From Pseudobutyrivibrio ruminis (GTDB lineage Bacteria > Bacillota > Clostridia > Lachnospirales > Lachnospiraceae), in the NCBI GenBank assembly GCA_015057315.1, contig SVER01000015.1, positions 1-64,000 of the forward strand: DNA of 64,000 bases, read 5' to 3'. Within the stretch, counting starts at the first letter, position 1. Each line of letters opens with the position of its first letter. The position numbers and the translations under genes are program-made. A model generated the notes under the pieces. It was not told where the DNA came from. It saw nothing but the letters and a program-made list of their open reading frames with translations, and ran no database searches. Shown here in pieces: positions 17,718 through 26,871 of the stretch.

Positions 17718-19022
17718 TTATATTGCCTCCTTCTCGGCTCTAAGATTTGCTTCTTTTTTAATCTCACCAACTACCATTGCGTGATAGTATTCCATGATAC
17801 TTGGTAAATCCTCGTAACCATCCATGTTTACAAGGTTATCAAAATCAGCAGCCTTTTTAACGCTTTCCTTTGCTGCAATATCAGCTGCTGCACGTTTGGC
17901 GAATACCAGGCTTTCTAACAATGAATTGCTGGCTAATCTGTTGCGGCCATGTACTCCGTTGCAGCTGGTTTCGCCAACGGCGTATAACTGTTCCATTGTG
18001 GTTTTGCTGTCTTTGTCTACATAGATGCCACCCATAAAATAGTGCTGGGCTGGTACAACAGGCACCCATGTCTTAAGAGGATCAAAGCCTGCCTCCACAC
18101 AGTGCTTGTATATGTTAGGGAAGTGGTTAAGAATTTCTTCCTCTGGAATTGGCGAGAAATCCAGCCATACATGCTCTGTTCCCTGCTCCTTCATCTTGGC
18201 AAGGATTGCATTGCTTACCACATCTCTTGGCTGTAATTCATCTGTAAAGCGCTCACCATTCTTATCGCGAAGCACCGCTCCCTCACCACGGACTGATTCC
18301 GATATAAGGAAGCTTCTGCCGTTTTGTCTTGTAAAAAGTGTGGTTGGATGTATCTGCACATAGTCGCAGTTTTCCAGGCGCACGTTGTGATACATGGCAA
18401 GTGCTAAAGCATCACCTGAAATATGTCTATAGTTGGTTGAGTGTGGGTAAACTCCACCTAAGCCTCCGCAGGCAAGGACAGTTACATCTGCCTCTATTGT
18501 AGATGTCTTTCCATCCATGTCAGCCACTACTATTCCGTAGCATACATTGTCCTGGCACACCCAGTCCACCATTGTGGTGTGAGCCTTAAGGGTGATGTTT
18601 TTCCTCTCCATAGCTCTGGCTAGGAGCTTGCTTGTAATCTCTCTTCCTGTCACATCGGCGTGAAACAGGATACGATTGTTAGAATGGGCTCCTTCCTTCG
18701 TAAATACGAATTGACCATCCTTTTTTTCAAACTCTACACCGTAGCCCTCAAGGTCTTTTATTATATCCTGTGAGCTTCTAATCATTATCTCTACTGATTC
18801 CTTACGATTCTCATAATGACCTGCCCGCATGGTATCCTCGAAATAAGAATCGTAATCATTATCATCCCTAAGCATGCAGATGCCTCCCTGGGCTAAGAAG
18901 CTGTCGCTTCCATCTAGGGCATCCTTGGAAATGCAAAGAATCTTTTTATCCTGTGGTAGGCTAAGTGCGCAGAATAGACCTGCTGCACCAGTGCCTACGA
19001 TAACTATATCATAATGTTCCAT
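17718..19022 (-). CDS. nadB: L-aspartate oxidase
   Basis: The flavoprotein oxidises L-aspartate to iminoaspartate, the substrate of NadA. The N-terminal FAD-binding motif is VIVGTGAAGLFCALSL. LDGSDSFLAQGGIC and the substrate-binding segment near HPTTLF and GVHGRNRLASNSLLES are conserved. At 434 residues it is shorter than the roughly 540 of E. coli NadB, and the missing part corresponds to the C-terminal helical domain. The frame is clean up to the abutting nadC start, so this looks like a natural short form. AAGGAGAG precedes the ATG, just after repeat R2. Confidence 0.94.
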   Translation of the reverse strand: MEHYDIVIVGTGAAGLFCALSLPQDKKILCISKDALDGSDSFLAQGGICMLRDDNDYDSYFEDTMRAGHYENRKESVEIMIRSSQDIIKDLEGYGVEFEKKDGQFVFTKEGAHSNNRILFHADVTGREITSKLLARAMERKNITLKAHTTMVDWVCQDNVCYGIVVADMDGKTSTIEADVTVLACGGLGGVYPHSTNYRHISGDALALAMYHNVRLENCDYVQIHPTTLFTRQNGRSFLISESVRGEGAVLRDKNGERFTDELQPRDVVSNAILAKMKEQGTEHVWLDFSPIPEEEILNHFPNIYKHCVEAGFDPLKTWVPVVPAQHYFMGGIYVDKDSKTTMEQLYAVGETSCNGVHGRNRLASNSLLESLVFAKRAAADIAAKESVKKAADFDNLVNMDGYEDLPSIMEYYHAMVVGEIKKEANLRAEKEAI

Positions 19023-19035
19023 TTTCTCTCCTTAT

Positions 19036-19081
19036 AGGCTTCCCCTTGAGGGGAAGCTGTCACGCAGTGACTGATGAGGTG
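19036..19081 (+). repeat. Short two-hairpin dispersed repeat, copy R2
   Basis: The element has the same structure as copy R1, with a 9-bp GCTTCCCC-type hairpin and a second small hairpin of different sequence (GTCACGCAGTGAC instead of GTCAGCGTAGCTGAC), both still self-complementary. It lies between nadA and nadB in a probable operon and ends just before the nadB Shine-Dalgarno. Confidence 0.85.
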
Positions 19082-19086
19082 TCCTT

Positions 19087-19992
19087 TTACTTTGCCAGCT
19101 CCAACATCCTCTTAAGTGGCACCAGTGACTTTTCTCTCTTCTTTTCACTAACCTCTACAACTCCAGTATTATCTCTGAGGCAATCTCTTACCTTTTCCAG
19201 TGTAACCTTTTTCATATTAGGACAAATCTGCACAGAGCCTGCTGCGTAAAACACCTTATCAGGATTATTCTTCTTAAGCTGGTAAAGAACACCAAGCTCT
19301 GTAGAAATGATAAATTCCTTCTTATCAGACTTGGTAGCATAATCGATGATGCCTGATGTGCTGCCAATGTAATCTGCAAGTTCAAGAACTGATAGCGTAC
19401 ACTCAGGATGAATCAGCACCTCCGCATCAGGATGTGACTCCTTGGCGCGCTTTATCATATCTGCAGTAACTGCCTTGTGAACATGACAGTAGCCATCGTT
19501 AAATATGAAATTCTTCTCAGGAACCTTGCTTGCAATATATCTACCAAGATTCTCATCTGGAATGAAAAAGATATTTTTATTAGGAAGTGCCTTTACAATC
19601 TTCATAGCATTTGCCGATGTAACACAAACATCTGAATGCATCTTAAGCTCTGCTGTTGAATTGATGTAACATACCACAGCCACATCATCATATTCTCTTC
19701 TTACTTCTTCAATACGCTCTACCTCTGCCATGTGAGCCATTGGACAATCAGCCTTAGGTTCTGGCAGTAACACTGTCTTCTCAGGATTCAATATCTTAGC
19801 AGACTCTCCCATAAACTGAACCCCGGCAAACACAATAGTGCTCTCCTTCAAATCAACTGCTACCTTTGCCAGATAGTAGCTGTCACCTACGTAATCAGCA
19901 ATAGCCTGAACCTCATCATTAACATAATAATGGGCTAATACTACTGCATTCTTTTCCTTTTTCAACTGTTCTATTTCTTCTACCAGTGTCAT
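19087..19992 (-). CDS. nadA: Quinolinate synthase
   Basis: The 301-residue iron-sulfur enzyme condenses iminoaspartate with dihydroxyacetone phosphate to quinolinate. Its three-fold repeated architecture is visible, with AHYYVNDEVQAIADYVGDSY at the N-terminus. Cluster-ligand cysteines fall in KADCPMAHM, VCVTSANA and VQICPNMKK regions; the exact three ligands need alignment. It is the first gene of nadA-nadB-nadC-niaR, with AAGGAGA before the ATG and a promoter about 60 bases upstream. Confidence 0.96.
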   Translation of the reverse strand: MTLVEEIEQLKKEKNAVVLAHYYVNDEVQAIADYVGDSYYLAKVAVDLKESTIVFAGVQFMGESAKILNPEKTVLLPEPKADCPMAHMAEVERIEEVRREYDDVAVVCYINSTAELKMHSDVCVTSANAMKIVKALPNKNIFFIPDENLGRYIASKVPEKNFIFNDGYCHVHKAVTADMIKRAKESHPDAEVLIHPECTLSVLELADYIGSTSGIIDYATKSDKKEFIISTELGVLYQLKKNNPDKVFYAAGSVQICPNMKKVTLEKVRDCLRDNTGVVEVSEKKREKSLVPLKRMLELAK

Positions 19993-20049
19993 AACATTCT
20001 CCTTCTACTCATCAGGCTCACACCTGATATAACAATGCGATTGACAGCA

Positions 20050-20087
20050 AGTATACCACATGTTACGTCAGGTGACAAGACAGTTGT
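20050..20087 (-). promoter_or_regulatory. nadA promoter overlapped by a probable NiaR operator
   Basis: Read on the minus strand, TTGTCA (20073-20078) and TATACT (20050-20055) are separated by exactly 17 bases. The -35 box is embedded in an imperfect inverted motif at 20068-20087 (ACAACTGTCTTGTCACCTGA) that resembles NiaR sites with their TGTCTTGACA-like core. A repressor bound here would block RNA polymerase. The operator assignment comes from family knowledge and the presence of niaR in the operon. Confidence 0.7.
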
Positions 20088-20113
20088 ATCTACAGCAGAT
20101 TTTTTTCAAAAAA

Positions 20114-20143
20114 ATAGCAACGAAGTTTTTCCCTCGTTGCTAT
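20114..20143 (-). terminator. Terminator of the uraA-upp operon
   Basis: A 10-bp perfect stem (20114-20123 with 20134-20143) follows the upp stop by 17 bases and is followed on the minus strand by a run of T, giving a strong intrinsic terminator. Confidence 0.88.
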
Positions 20144-20160
20144 AATCAGTAACTAAATTA

Positions 20161-20799
20161 TTATTTTGTACCAAAGATTCTATCTCCAGCATCTCCAAGA
20201 CCTGGGCAGATGTATGCATCCGCATTAAGCTCGCGGTCGATGTGACCAACATAAATCTGAACATCAGGATGTGCCTCGTGAAGAGCGCGAACTCCTTCTG
20301 GAGCAGCGATGATAGCCATAAACTTGATGCGCTTACCGCCGTGCTGCTTGATAAGTGAGATTGCATCGATAGCTGAACCACCTGTTGCAAGCATAGGGTC
20401 TGTTACAACAATAAGTCTCTCTTCGATTGGGCTAGGAAGCTTGCAGTAGTATTCGTGTGGGATGTGTGTCTCCTCGTCACGATACATACCAATGTGACCA
20501 ATCTTAGCTGTAGGAACAAGCTGCTGAATACCGTTAACCATACCAAGACCTGCACGAAGGATTGGAACGATTGCCATCTTACGACCTGCAATTACAGGTG
20601 CCATGCACTTCTCGATTGGTGTTTCACATTCGATATCAACTGTCTGTAAATCATTGAGAGCCTCAAAAGCCTCAAGCATGGCTATTTCTTCTACAAGAGC
20701 TCTGAACTCTGCTGTTCCAGTATTCTTGTCTCTAAGCATTGTAATTTTGTGCTGAAGTAGAGGATGTGTTAACTCTACTACGTTATCTAACTTTTCCAT
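20161..20799 (-). CDS. upp: Uracil phosphoribosyltransferase
   Basis: The 212-residue salvage enzyme makes UMP from uracil and PRPP. The PRPP-binding loop [17 protein letters not shown] and the C-terminal uracil-binding segment [14 protein letters not shown] are typical, and the length matches the family. It follows uraA by 78 bases without a terminator, so transporter and enzyme form a uracil uptake and salvage pair. AGGAGG precedes the ATG. No PyrR-type attenuator was seen upstream of uraA. Confidence 0.97.
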   Translation of the reverse strand: MEKLDNVVELTHPLLQHKITMLRDKNTGTAEFRALVEEIAMLEAFEALNDLQTVDIECETPIEKCMAPVIAGRKMAIVPILRAGLGMVNGIQQLVPTAKIGHIGMYRDEETHIPHEYYCKLPSPIEERLIVVTDPMLATGGSAIDAISLIKQHGGKRIKFMAIIAAPEGVRALHEAHPDVQIYVGHIDRELNADAYICPGLGDAGDRIFGTK

Positions 20800-20877
20800 T
20801 AGATACCTCCTATTTTGTATAACATATATTTTTAATTTCTTGCTGGCAGTATAGGGCCAACAAAAGATTCTACAAAT

Positions 20878-22257
20878 TTAAGCTTGTATTTCTTCTGCAT
20901 TTTTAAACTTGTCACTTGCAGGAACTACTGTATCCATAGCGCCATACTCGTAATCTCTACCAGGAATAATTGCATTAAGCACAACACCTGAGATAGCAGC
21001 AATAGCAAGGCTTGTAAGTGTAATATCTGTGCCAGCAACTGTAAATGTAAGACCATCTGAAAAACCAAGGCCTGATACAAGGATAACTGCTGCAATAATA
21101 AGGTTTCTTGACTGTGTGAAGTCCACCTTATTCTCAACAACATTTCTAACTCCTATTGCACTTATCATACCATAAAGCATAAAGCTTATTCCACCTACAA
21201 TTGCACTAGGCATTGTACCGATGATACCAGCCATCTTAGGAATGAATGAAAGCACAATTGCGTATACTGCTGCAATTCTAATTACCTTAGGGTCGTGAAC
21301 CTTAGAAAGCTCAAGTACGCCTGTGTTCTCTCCGTATGTGGTGTTAGCAGGACCGCCAAACATTGCTGAAAGTGCTGTTGCAAGTCCATCACCGATAAGT
21401 GTGCGGTGAAGACCTGGGTCAGAAACTAAATCTTCTCCAACTGTTGCAGAGATTGCTGACATATCACCGATATGCTCCATCATCGTAGCGATAGCGATTG
21501 GTGCCATTACAAGGATTGCAGATAAATCAAATTTACATACAAAGAAATCTGGCAAGCCTACCCAGGCAGCCTGGTTAACTGATGCAAAATCAAATATTGC
21601 ACTGCCATCAGCATTTGTCATGCCAAGCGCGTTAAAGATAAGTGCACATCCGTATGAAATTACTACGCCCATAAGGATTGGAATGATTTTGAAAATACCC
21701 TTGCCCCAGATATTAAAGATGATAACTACTGCAAGAGCTATGATTGCAAGAAGCCAATTCTGCGAAGCATTTGTGATAGCAGATGGCGCAAGTGAAAGAC
21801 CGATACAAATGATAATTGGACCTGTTACAACAGGTGGTAAGAACTTCATAACCTTCTTAATGCCAACCATCTTAATAATAACTGCAAGTACTAAATAAAG
21901 AAGTCCGGCAACTACAATACCGCCACATGCGTATGGAAGCTTTTCGCCCATTGTCATGTTTTTGAAAATACCAGTATTTAAATTAGCAACTGTGTGAAAT
22001 CCCCCGAGAAAAGCGAATGATGAACCAAGAAAAGCGGGAACTTTGAACTTAGAACAAAGATGGAAAAATAAGGTACCGATACCGGCGAAAAATAGAGTGA
22101 CTTGAATTGAAAGGCCCTGCCCTTCGAAATAATTGTTGACTAAAATAGGAACTAGAATAGTTGCCCCAAACATTGCGAACAAGTGTTGAAGCCCTAAAAT
22201 CAACATTTTTGGTATGCCTAACGTAGTGGCATCCTTAATTGGTGCATGTTCTTTCAT
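20878..22257 (-). CDS. uraA: Uracil/xanthine permease (NCS2 family)
   Basis: The 459-residue membrane transporter has about 12-14 hydrophobic segments. The N-terminal segment LGLQHLFAMFGATILVPIL and the central motif TTYGENTGVLELSKVHDPKV are diagnostic of nucleobase-cation symporter 2 proteins. Its neighbour upp makes uracil the likely substrate. It begins with GGAGG before the ATG, downstream of a 63-base gap containing no recognisable regulatory element. Confidence 0.93.
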   Translation of the reverse strand: MKEHAPIKDATTLGIPKMLILGLQHLFAMFGATILVPILVNNYFEGQGLSIQVTLFFAGIGTLFFHLCSKFKVPAFLGSSFAFLGGFHTVANLNTGIFKNMTMGEKLPYACGGIVVAGLLYLVLAVIIKMVGIKKVMKFLPPVVTGPIIICIGLSLAPSAITNASQNWLLAIIALAVVIIFNIWGKGIFKIIPILMGVVISYGCALIFNALGMTNADGSAIFDFASVNQAAWVGLPDFFVCKFDLSAILVMAPIAIATMMEHIGDMSAISATVGEDLVSDPGLHRTLIGDGLATALSAMFGGPANTTYGENTGVLELSKVHDPKVIRIAAVYAIVLSFIPKMAGIIGTMPSAIVGGISFMLYGMISAIGVRNVVENKVDFTQSRNLIIAAVILVSGLGFSDGLTFTVAGTDITLTSLAIAAISGVVLNAIIPGRDYEYGAMDTVVPASDKFKNAEEIQA

Positions 22258-22320
22258 ACATTTCCTCCTTAAATATACTCAAACTTTCAATATCCTATCA
22301 CAAATCTTTCTATTCGTCTA

Positions 22321-23088
22321 CTACGAAATTAAAAGATTTGCAATCAGTGCCAAAACTAAAAGATGAACCGGATAGAAAAGGTAGAAGAAAAGCCTAAGTG
22401 CCCTGTTATCTAATCCTCTATTTCCCTCGTAATAATACATTGGAATAAGCATAAGAAATGCCCACGCTTCTGTTTTGCTAGAAAGGACTGTAAGTATAAG
22501 CACACCAATAGCAAATGCAGTTATTCTGCCTAATTTGCCTTTATTATAATTGTAGTAACTGTACATAGCACCAATACAACAAATTCCAGCCTCGCCATAG
22601 TCAAGATTTGTAAAATACGCTATAACCATGCCTACTAATACTACAGCGCACCTGAAAAAGTTAGTATGGTTACTTGTCAGCTGATTTTTTTCAATTTCTG
22701 CGATTGCATAAAGAACTATTAAGCCAAGCAGCAATTCCCACAACACATTATTATATTCAAGGGTAAAAAAAGTATCTCTACTAACAAGGTCAAAGGGAAT
22801 CTCTGAAATAATAGCTATAAACAATAATCTTAGGGCATATTTTTTTACATTGCGGGTATGTATAAATCCCTCCACTAGCATGAAACAATAGATTGGAAAA
22901 GCCATGCGGCCTATATTTCGCATGAGACGATACAAATCTATTGTCTGAATAAATGAAAATGGCTCAATCCCTGCCCGCACCATATTTGCCACAATTCCCA
23001 CAGCAATATGGTCTATAAGCATTGTGATAACTGCTATAATTTTTAAACCTGTCCCTGTAATTTCAAAGCCTTGTCTTTTTGCACCCAT
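22321..23088 (-). CDS. TraX-family membrane protein
   Basis: This 255-residue protein has about seven hydrophobic segments. The start region (GTGLKIIAVITMLIDHIA) and the block MRNIGRMAFPIYCFMLVEGF are characteristic of the TraX family, whose founding member acetylates F pilin. Chromosomal Firmicute members have no known role and may acylate surface molecules. The ATG overlaps the stop of the KdsC-like gene by one base (TAATG). No conjugation gene is nearby, so TraX is a family label only. Confidence 0.85.
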   Translation of the reverse strand: MGAKRQGFEITGTGLKIIAVITMLIDHIAVGIVANMVRAGIEPFSFIQTIDLYRLMRNIGRMAFPIYCFMLVEGFIHTRNVKKYALRLLFIAIISEIPFDLVSRDTFFTLEYNNVLWELLLGLIVLYAIAEIEKNQLTSNHTNFFRCAVVLVGMVIAYFTNLDYGEAGICCIGAMYSYYNYNKGKLGRITAFAIGVLILTVLSSKTEAWAFLMLIPMYYYEGNRGLDNRALRLFFYLFYPVHLLVLALIANLLIS

Positions 23089-23564
23089 TATTTAACCAAC
23101 CATTCTATAAATTCTCTAACAGCCCCTCTGCCACCATCTTTTTTCGAAACAAAATCTGCAAGCTCTATAACTTCATCGCAAGCATCAGCCGGACATCCTA
23201 CCAATCCTCCGGCATCCTGGATGCGTTTCATACAATCATAATCGTTCATATCATCACCGCAGTATGCGCACCTAGAAAGCTCCACCCCGGTCTTTTCCAA
23301 TATCTCTGTAAGCTTAGAAAACTTGTCACCGACACCCTGGTAAATCTCTGTGATGCCAAGCTCCTTTGCCCTGTTTTCTACAATCCTACTGGTGCGGCCA
23401 GTGATGATAACAGGTGTGATTCCATTTGGCATACCGATATGGCAAATGCCGTAGCCGTCTTTTGCAGAGAAGGCCTTCATCATCTCCCCATCCTGTCCCA
23501 TGTATATATGTCCATCTGTAAGAGTGCCATCCACATCAAGCACCAGGTATTTAATATTCTTCAT
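23088..23564 (-). CDS. KdsC-like HAD phosphatase
   Basis: The 158-residue HAD-superfamily hydrolase has motif I DVDGTLTDG near residues 10-18, motif II VIITGRTS, and motif III/IV KFSKLTEIL and CGDDMNDYDCM. The length and lack of a cap match KdsC-type tetrameric phosphatases that act on KDO-8-P or similar sugar-acid phosphates. A Gram-positive cell would not need KDO, so another phosphorylated sugar is more likely. Its Shine-Dalgarno is inside a terminator-like hairpin at 23569-23601. Confidence 0.85.
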   Translation of the reverse strand: MKNIKYLVLDVDGTLTDGHIYMGQDGEMMKAFSAKDGYGICHIGMPNGITPVIITGRTSRIVENRAKELGITEIYQGVGDKFSKLTEILEKTGVELSRCAYCGDDMNDYDCMKRIQDAGGLVGCPADACDEVIELADFVSKKDGGRGAVREFIEWLVK

Positions 23565-23568
23565 TAAA

Positions 23569-23601
23569 AAAATCTCCTTAGAAAAACTCTAAGGAGATTT
23601 T
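23569..23601 (-). terminator. Terminator-like hairpin containing the KdsC-gene Shine-Dalgarno
   Basis: A perfect 14-bp stem (23569-23582 with 23588-23601) with a five-base loop is followed on the minus strand by T residues and then the ATG at 23564. AAGGAG at 23574-23579 is part of the 3' arm. The hairpin could terminate dapA-transporter transcripts and would mask the ribosome site when folded. Confidence 0.8.
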
Positions 23602-23607
23602 AACACA

Positions 23608-25146
23608 TTAAGCCTTCACTTTCTTCTGTGAAATGTTCTTTATTACGAGCAATGTGCCAATCATAAGTACTATACCGATGATAAGGCAAATTACCCAATT
23701 TCTAACAAAGCCTGAAATAATGTATGCAACCAGTGATACGATAGCAACTGTAATAGCATAAGGCAGCTGGGTACTTACATGTCTCATATGGTCACATTCA
23801 GCACCAGCGGATGCCATAATTGTAGTATCTGAAATTGGTGAACAGTGATCACCGCAAACAGCTCCTGCCATACATGCAGAAATGGCAATAATCATAAGCT
23901 CATTATTAACGTCACCGCCAAAAACATTTACTACGATAGGAATAAGAATTCCAAATGTACCCCATGATGTACCTGTTGCAAAAGCAAGGAAGATACCAAC
24001 TACAAATACAAGAGCTGGAAGCAGGCTCATAAGTGCTCTGTTATCTGCGATATTTGCTACGATTCCTGCCACATACTCAGCTGCACCCAGCGAATCTGTC
24101 ATAGATTTAAGTGTCCATGCAAATGTAAGAACAAGAATGGCTGGCACCATACTCTTAAAGCCTTCTGGAATAGCATTCATACATTCATTAAAGCTAAGTA
24201 CCCTTGTTGCAAGGAAGAAAATTATTGTGATAACAAGTGCTACCACCGAACCATAAACAAGTCCAACTGATGCATCTGAATTTGAGAATGCATCGATAAA
24301 GTTGGCACCTTCGAAAAATCCACCTGTGTAAATCATTCCGATTACGCAGCAAATAATAAGTGCCACAATTGGAAGTACCAAATGTATTACCTTACCTCTT
24401 TCAGAAATTGGTGGATGAGGCTGATCCTCAGCACCTGTAAGGCTGGCTGCGTCCTTCTTCTTTTTATGCTTAGCCTCTGCAATAGTCTTAAGCTCTGCAA
24501 GATTCATTGAACCATAATCAAAGTTCATGTATGTGATACTAAACATCATTACAAGTGTAAGCAGTGCGTAGAAATTGTAAGGGATGGCCCTGATGAAAAG
24601 TGTAAGGCCGTTTGCTCCATCTACGAAGCCTGTTACCGCTGCTGCCCATGATGAAATAGGTGCGATGATACACACTGGAGCTGCTGTAGCGTCAATAAGG
24701 TAAGCTAGCTTTTCCCTTGAAATACCATGCTTATCAGTAAGTGGTCTCATAACTGAACCAACTGTAAGACAGTTGAAATAATCATCGATGAAAATAAGCA
24801 TACCAAGGACGATTGTAGCAACCTGTGCTCCTGCCTTAGTCTTAACATGGGTTACCGCCCATTTACCAAAGGCTGCCGAGCCACCAGCTCTATTCATAAG
24901 CATTACCATACTTCCCAGGATTACAAGGAATGTAAGAATACCTACGTTCCAGCTGTCAGAAAGCTGACCAATCATGCCATCTACAAAGATGTGCTCCATG
25001 GCCTTTGTGATATTAAATCCAGCATACAATAATCCGCCAGACAGTATACCGATAAACAATGATGAGTACACTTCCTTTGTGATAAGTGCCAGTACAATTG
25101 CGATTAATGGTGGCAATAAAGACCAGATAGTATTAGTAAATTCCAT
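23608..25146 (-). CDS. NhaC-family transporter, probable lysine transporter
   Basis: The 512-residue membrane protein has about 12 hydrophobic segments and NhaC-superfamily features such as GSMVMLMNRAGG and CGDHCSPISDTT. It overlaps the end of dapA by 14 bases under a lysine riboswitch. Comparative work on the lysine regulon describes NhaC-like LysW transporters controlled in this way, so lysine or a precursor is the likely substrate rather than sodium. The family alone would suggest Na+/H+ exchange, and the lysine role is inferred from context. Confidence 0.85.
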   Translation of the reverse strand: MEFTNTIWSLLPPLIAIVLALITKEVYSSLFIGILSGGLLYAGFNITKAMEHIFVDGMIGQLSDSWNVGILTFLVILGSMVMLMNRAGGSAAFGKWAVTHVKTKAGAQVATIVLGMLIFIDDYFNCLTVGSVMRPLTDKHGISREKLAYLIDATAAPVCIIAPISSWAAAVTGFVDGANGLTLFIRAIPYNFYALLTLVMMFSITYMNFDYGSMNLAELKTIAEAKHKKKKDAASLTGAEDQPHPPISERGKVIHLVLPIVALIICCVIGMIYTGGFFEGANFIDAFSNSDASVGLVYGSVVALVITIIFFLATRVLSFNECMNAIPEGFKSMVPAILVLTFAWTLKSMTDSLGAAEYVAGIVANIADNRALMSLLPALVFVVGIFLAFATGTSWGTFGILIPIVVNVFGGDVNNELMIIAISACMAGAVCGDHCSPISDTTIMASAGAECDHMRHVSTQLPYAITVAIVSLVAYIISGFVRNWVICLIIGIVLMIGTLLVIKNISQKKVKA

Positions 25147-26017
25147 ATTCCTTCATGTTCTCCTCTAAAATTTTTGCATGAGCCTCTTCCATTTCGGTAA
25201 GTGGCTTTCTAAGTGGGCCTGCCTCAAATCCCATCAGGTTAAGTGCCTTCTTAACAGGAATTGGGTTAACCTCTGAAAACAGGCTATCAATAAGAGGCAA
25301 AGCCTCAAGCTGCATCTTTGCTGCCTTCTTGAAATCTCCATCTAAGCATGCCTGACACATATCATGTGTCTGCTTTGGCGCTACATTTGAAAGCACTGAT
25401 ATAACGCCAAGTCCTCCAAGTGACATAATAGGAACGATTTGGTCATCGTTTCCTGAATACACATCAATACATCCATCTGCAAGCTGAATAAGCTTTGCAA
25501 TCTGGCTGATATTTCCTGTAGCTTCTTTAATAGCGACGATATTCTTAACATCCTTTGCAAGCTTTACAGCTGTCTCTGGAAGAATATTACAGCCTGTACG
25601 GCTTGGCACATTATAAAGAATACATGGGATGTTTACCGCATCGGCTGTATCCTTAAAATGCACATACAATCCGCCCTGAGTAGCCTTGTTATAATATGGT
25701 GTTACAAGAAGAAGGGCATCTGCACCAGCCGCCTCAGCTTCCTTAGAAAGGTAGATTGCAGTATCTGTACTGTTAGAGCCTGTGCCAGCGATAACAGGAA
25801 CGCGCTTATTAACTGTCTTCACACAATGCTTAATAACATCGATATGCTCTTCATGGGAAAGTGTAGATGCTTCACCAGTAGTACCACAGATAACAATAGC
25901 ATCTGTGCCATTTTCAATCTGGTACTCAATAAGCTTATCTAACTTCTCATAATTAACTGTTGTGTCTTCATTGAATGGTGTAACAATTGCTACGGCTGCG
26001 CCAGTAAATATACTCAT
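25133..26017 (-). CDS. dapA: 4-hydroxy-tetrahydrodipicolinate synthase
   Basis: This 294-residue class I aldolase condenses pyruvate with aspartate semialdehyde, the first committed step to lysine and diaminopimelate. The Schiff-base lysine is K164 in VAIKEATGN, the catalytic tyrosine is Y135 in LYNVPSRTG and the threonine pair is in GTTGEAST (45-52). AGGAGG precedes the ATG, and the riboswitch terminator ends about 25 bases upstream. It heads an operon with the NhaC-family transporter. Confidence 0.97.
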   Translation of the reverse strand: MSIFTGAAVAIVTPFNEDTTVNYEKLDKLIEYQIENGTDAIVICGTTGEASTLSHEEHIDVIKHCVKTVNKRVPVIAGTGSNSTDTAIYLSKEAEAAGADALLLVTPYYNKATQGGLYVHFKDTADAVNIPCILYNVPSRTGCNILPETAVKLAKDVKNIVAIKEATGNISQIAKLIQLADGCIDVYSGNDDQIVPIMSLGGLGVISVLSNVAPKQTHDMCQACLDGDFKKAAKMQLEALPLIDSLFSEVNPIPVKKALNLMGFEAGPLRKPLTEMEEAHAKILEENMKEYGIY

Positions 26018-26040
26018 TTTTCTCCTCCTAATAAAATAAA

Positions 26041-26253
26041 AAAGCTAACCATAATAAATGGTTAGCTAATGATATCGTAACGTATGATAGCTCCCCACTT
26101 ATCACTAAGTGACAGTCATACAGTTATTCACTGCATGCCCAAGATAAGCAACTACAGGCGCTACTCTCCTTCGGCGAAATTCCCTTTTATCTCATATCAC
26201 TTGGGCCTGTCCCATCAATGAGATTACTAATGTTTCTCGCAACCTCTATCTTT
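26041..26253 (-). ncRNA. Lysine riboswitch (L box) with terminator
   Basis: On the minus strand the leader of dapA contains the L-box hallmarks: AGATAGAGGTTGCG at the 5' side of P1, an AGTAA segment, GGGAATTTCGCCGAAGGAG, a CAGTGAATAACTG stem, GACTGTCACTT and GGGGAGCTATC closing P1. P1 pairs 26246-26250 with 26086-26090. It is followed by a 10-bp terminator stem (26043-26052 with 26058-26067) and a run of T. Lysine binding should favour the terminator and shut off dapA and the transporter. Confidence 0.95.
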
Positions 26254-26369
26254 TATTAAGTTGACCTCATAGTACAACTTCAATCATTATCTGTCAACCT
26301 GTTTTTTTCCATTCCCCTCAAATCCCCTTTGTAGGTACTATTCACGGACATGCCCATATGCCCGTAGCT

Positions 26370-26837
26370 GGATTTAGCAAAGCGCCAGCCCCAGCCATCG
26401 GGACATACTTGCCAAATAAATTTTGAGTGTGCTCGCCCTATGTATCAGCCAGTGTACCGTGCTAATTGCATCATTGGAGAAGAATTGCTGCTTCTCTTAA
26501 TGCCACAAACGAGCATACGTCACGTGTCCTTTCACGGCTTTGACTATTCGAAGGCACTGTATGTATCTCACAGACACTTGGTGGGTTTCATAATAGCAGT
26601 GGCGGCAATATTACTCTAGGTAGAGTGTGTCTGTGAGATACATACAGTGCCGACAGAATTGTCAAACCTTGAAAGAACACGTGTAATAGAGAATGCGAGT
26701 TGTGGCATTTAGAGAATCAGTAATTCTTTGACTGTGCAATTAGCACGGTACACTGGCTGATACATAGGGCGAGCACAATCATGACATGTCGCTGGCAAGT
26801 ACGTCCCGGTGGCTGGGGCTGACGCTTTGCTAAATCC
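26370..26837 (-). repeat. Long branched hairpin element, copy D
   Basis: This 468-bp non-coding rod pairs 26370-26384 with 26823-26837 (15 bp), 26386-26397 with 26810-26821 (12 bp), 26428-26470 with 26735-26777 (43 bp perfect) and 26553-26577 with 26627-26651 (25 bp perfect), with weaker pairing between. The loop holds two small hairpins (TAATA/TATTA around 26590-26613 and CTCT/AGAG around 26614-26625), the same branched-head plan as copies A-C. Its sequence is unrelated to A-C as far as I can see, so its strand is uncertain. It ends 34 bases from the stop of the potassium-channel gene. Bases 26254-26369 hold nothing else I recognise. Confidence 0.88.
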
Positions 26838-26871
26838 ACCATCTAAATAGTGGGCAGGATGAATCAGAGCA

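Noticed and set aside
22321-23088. TraX-family gene as evidence of a conjugative element
   Set aside because: No relaxase, coupling protein or type IV secretion genes are nearby. Chromosomal TraX homologues are common in Firmicutes.
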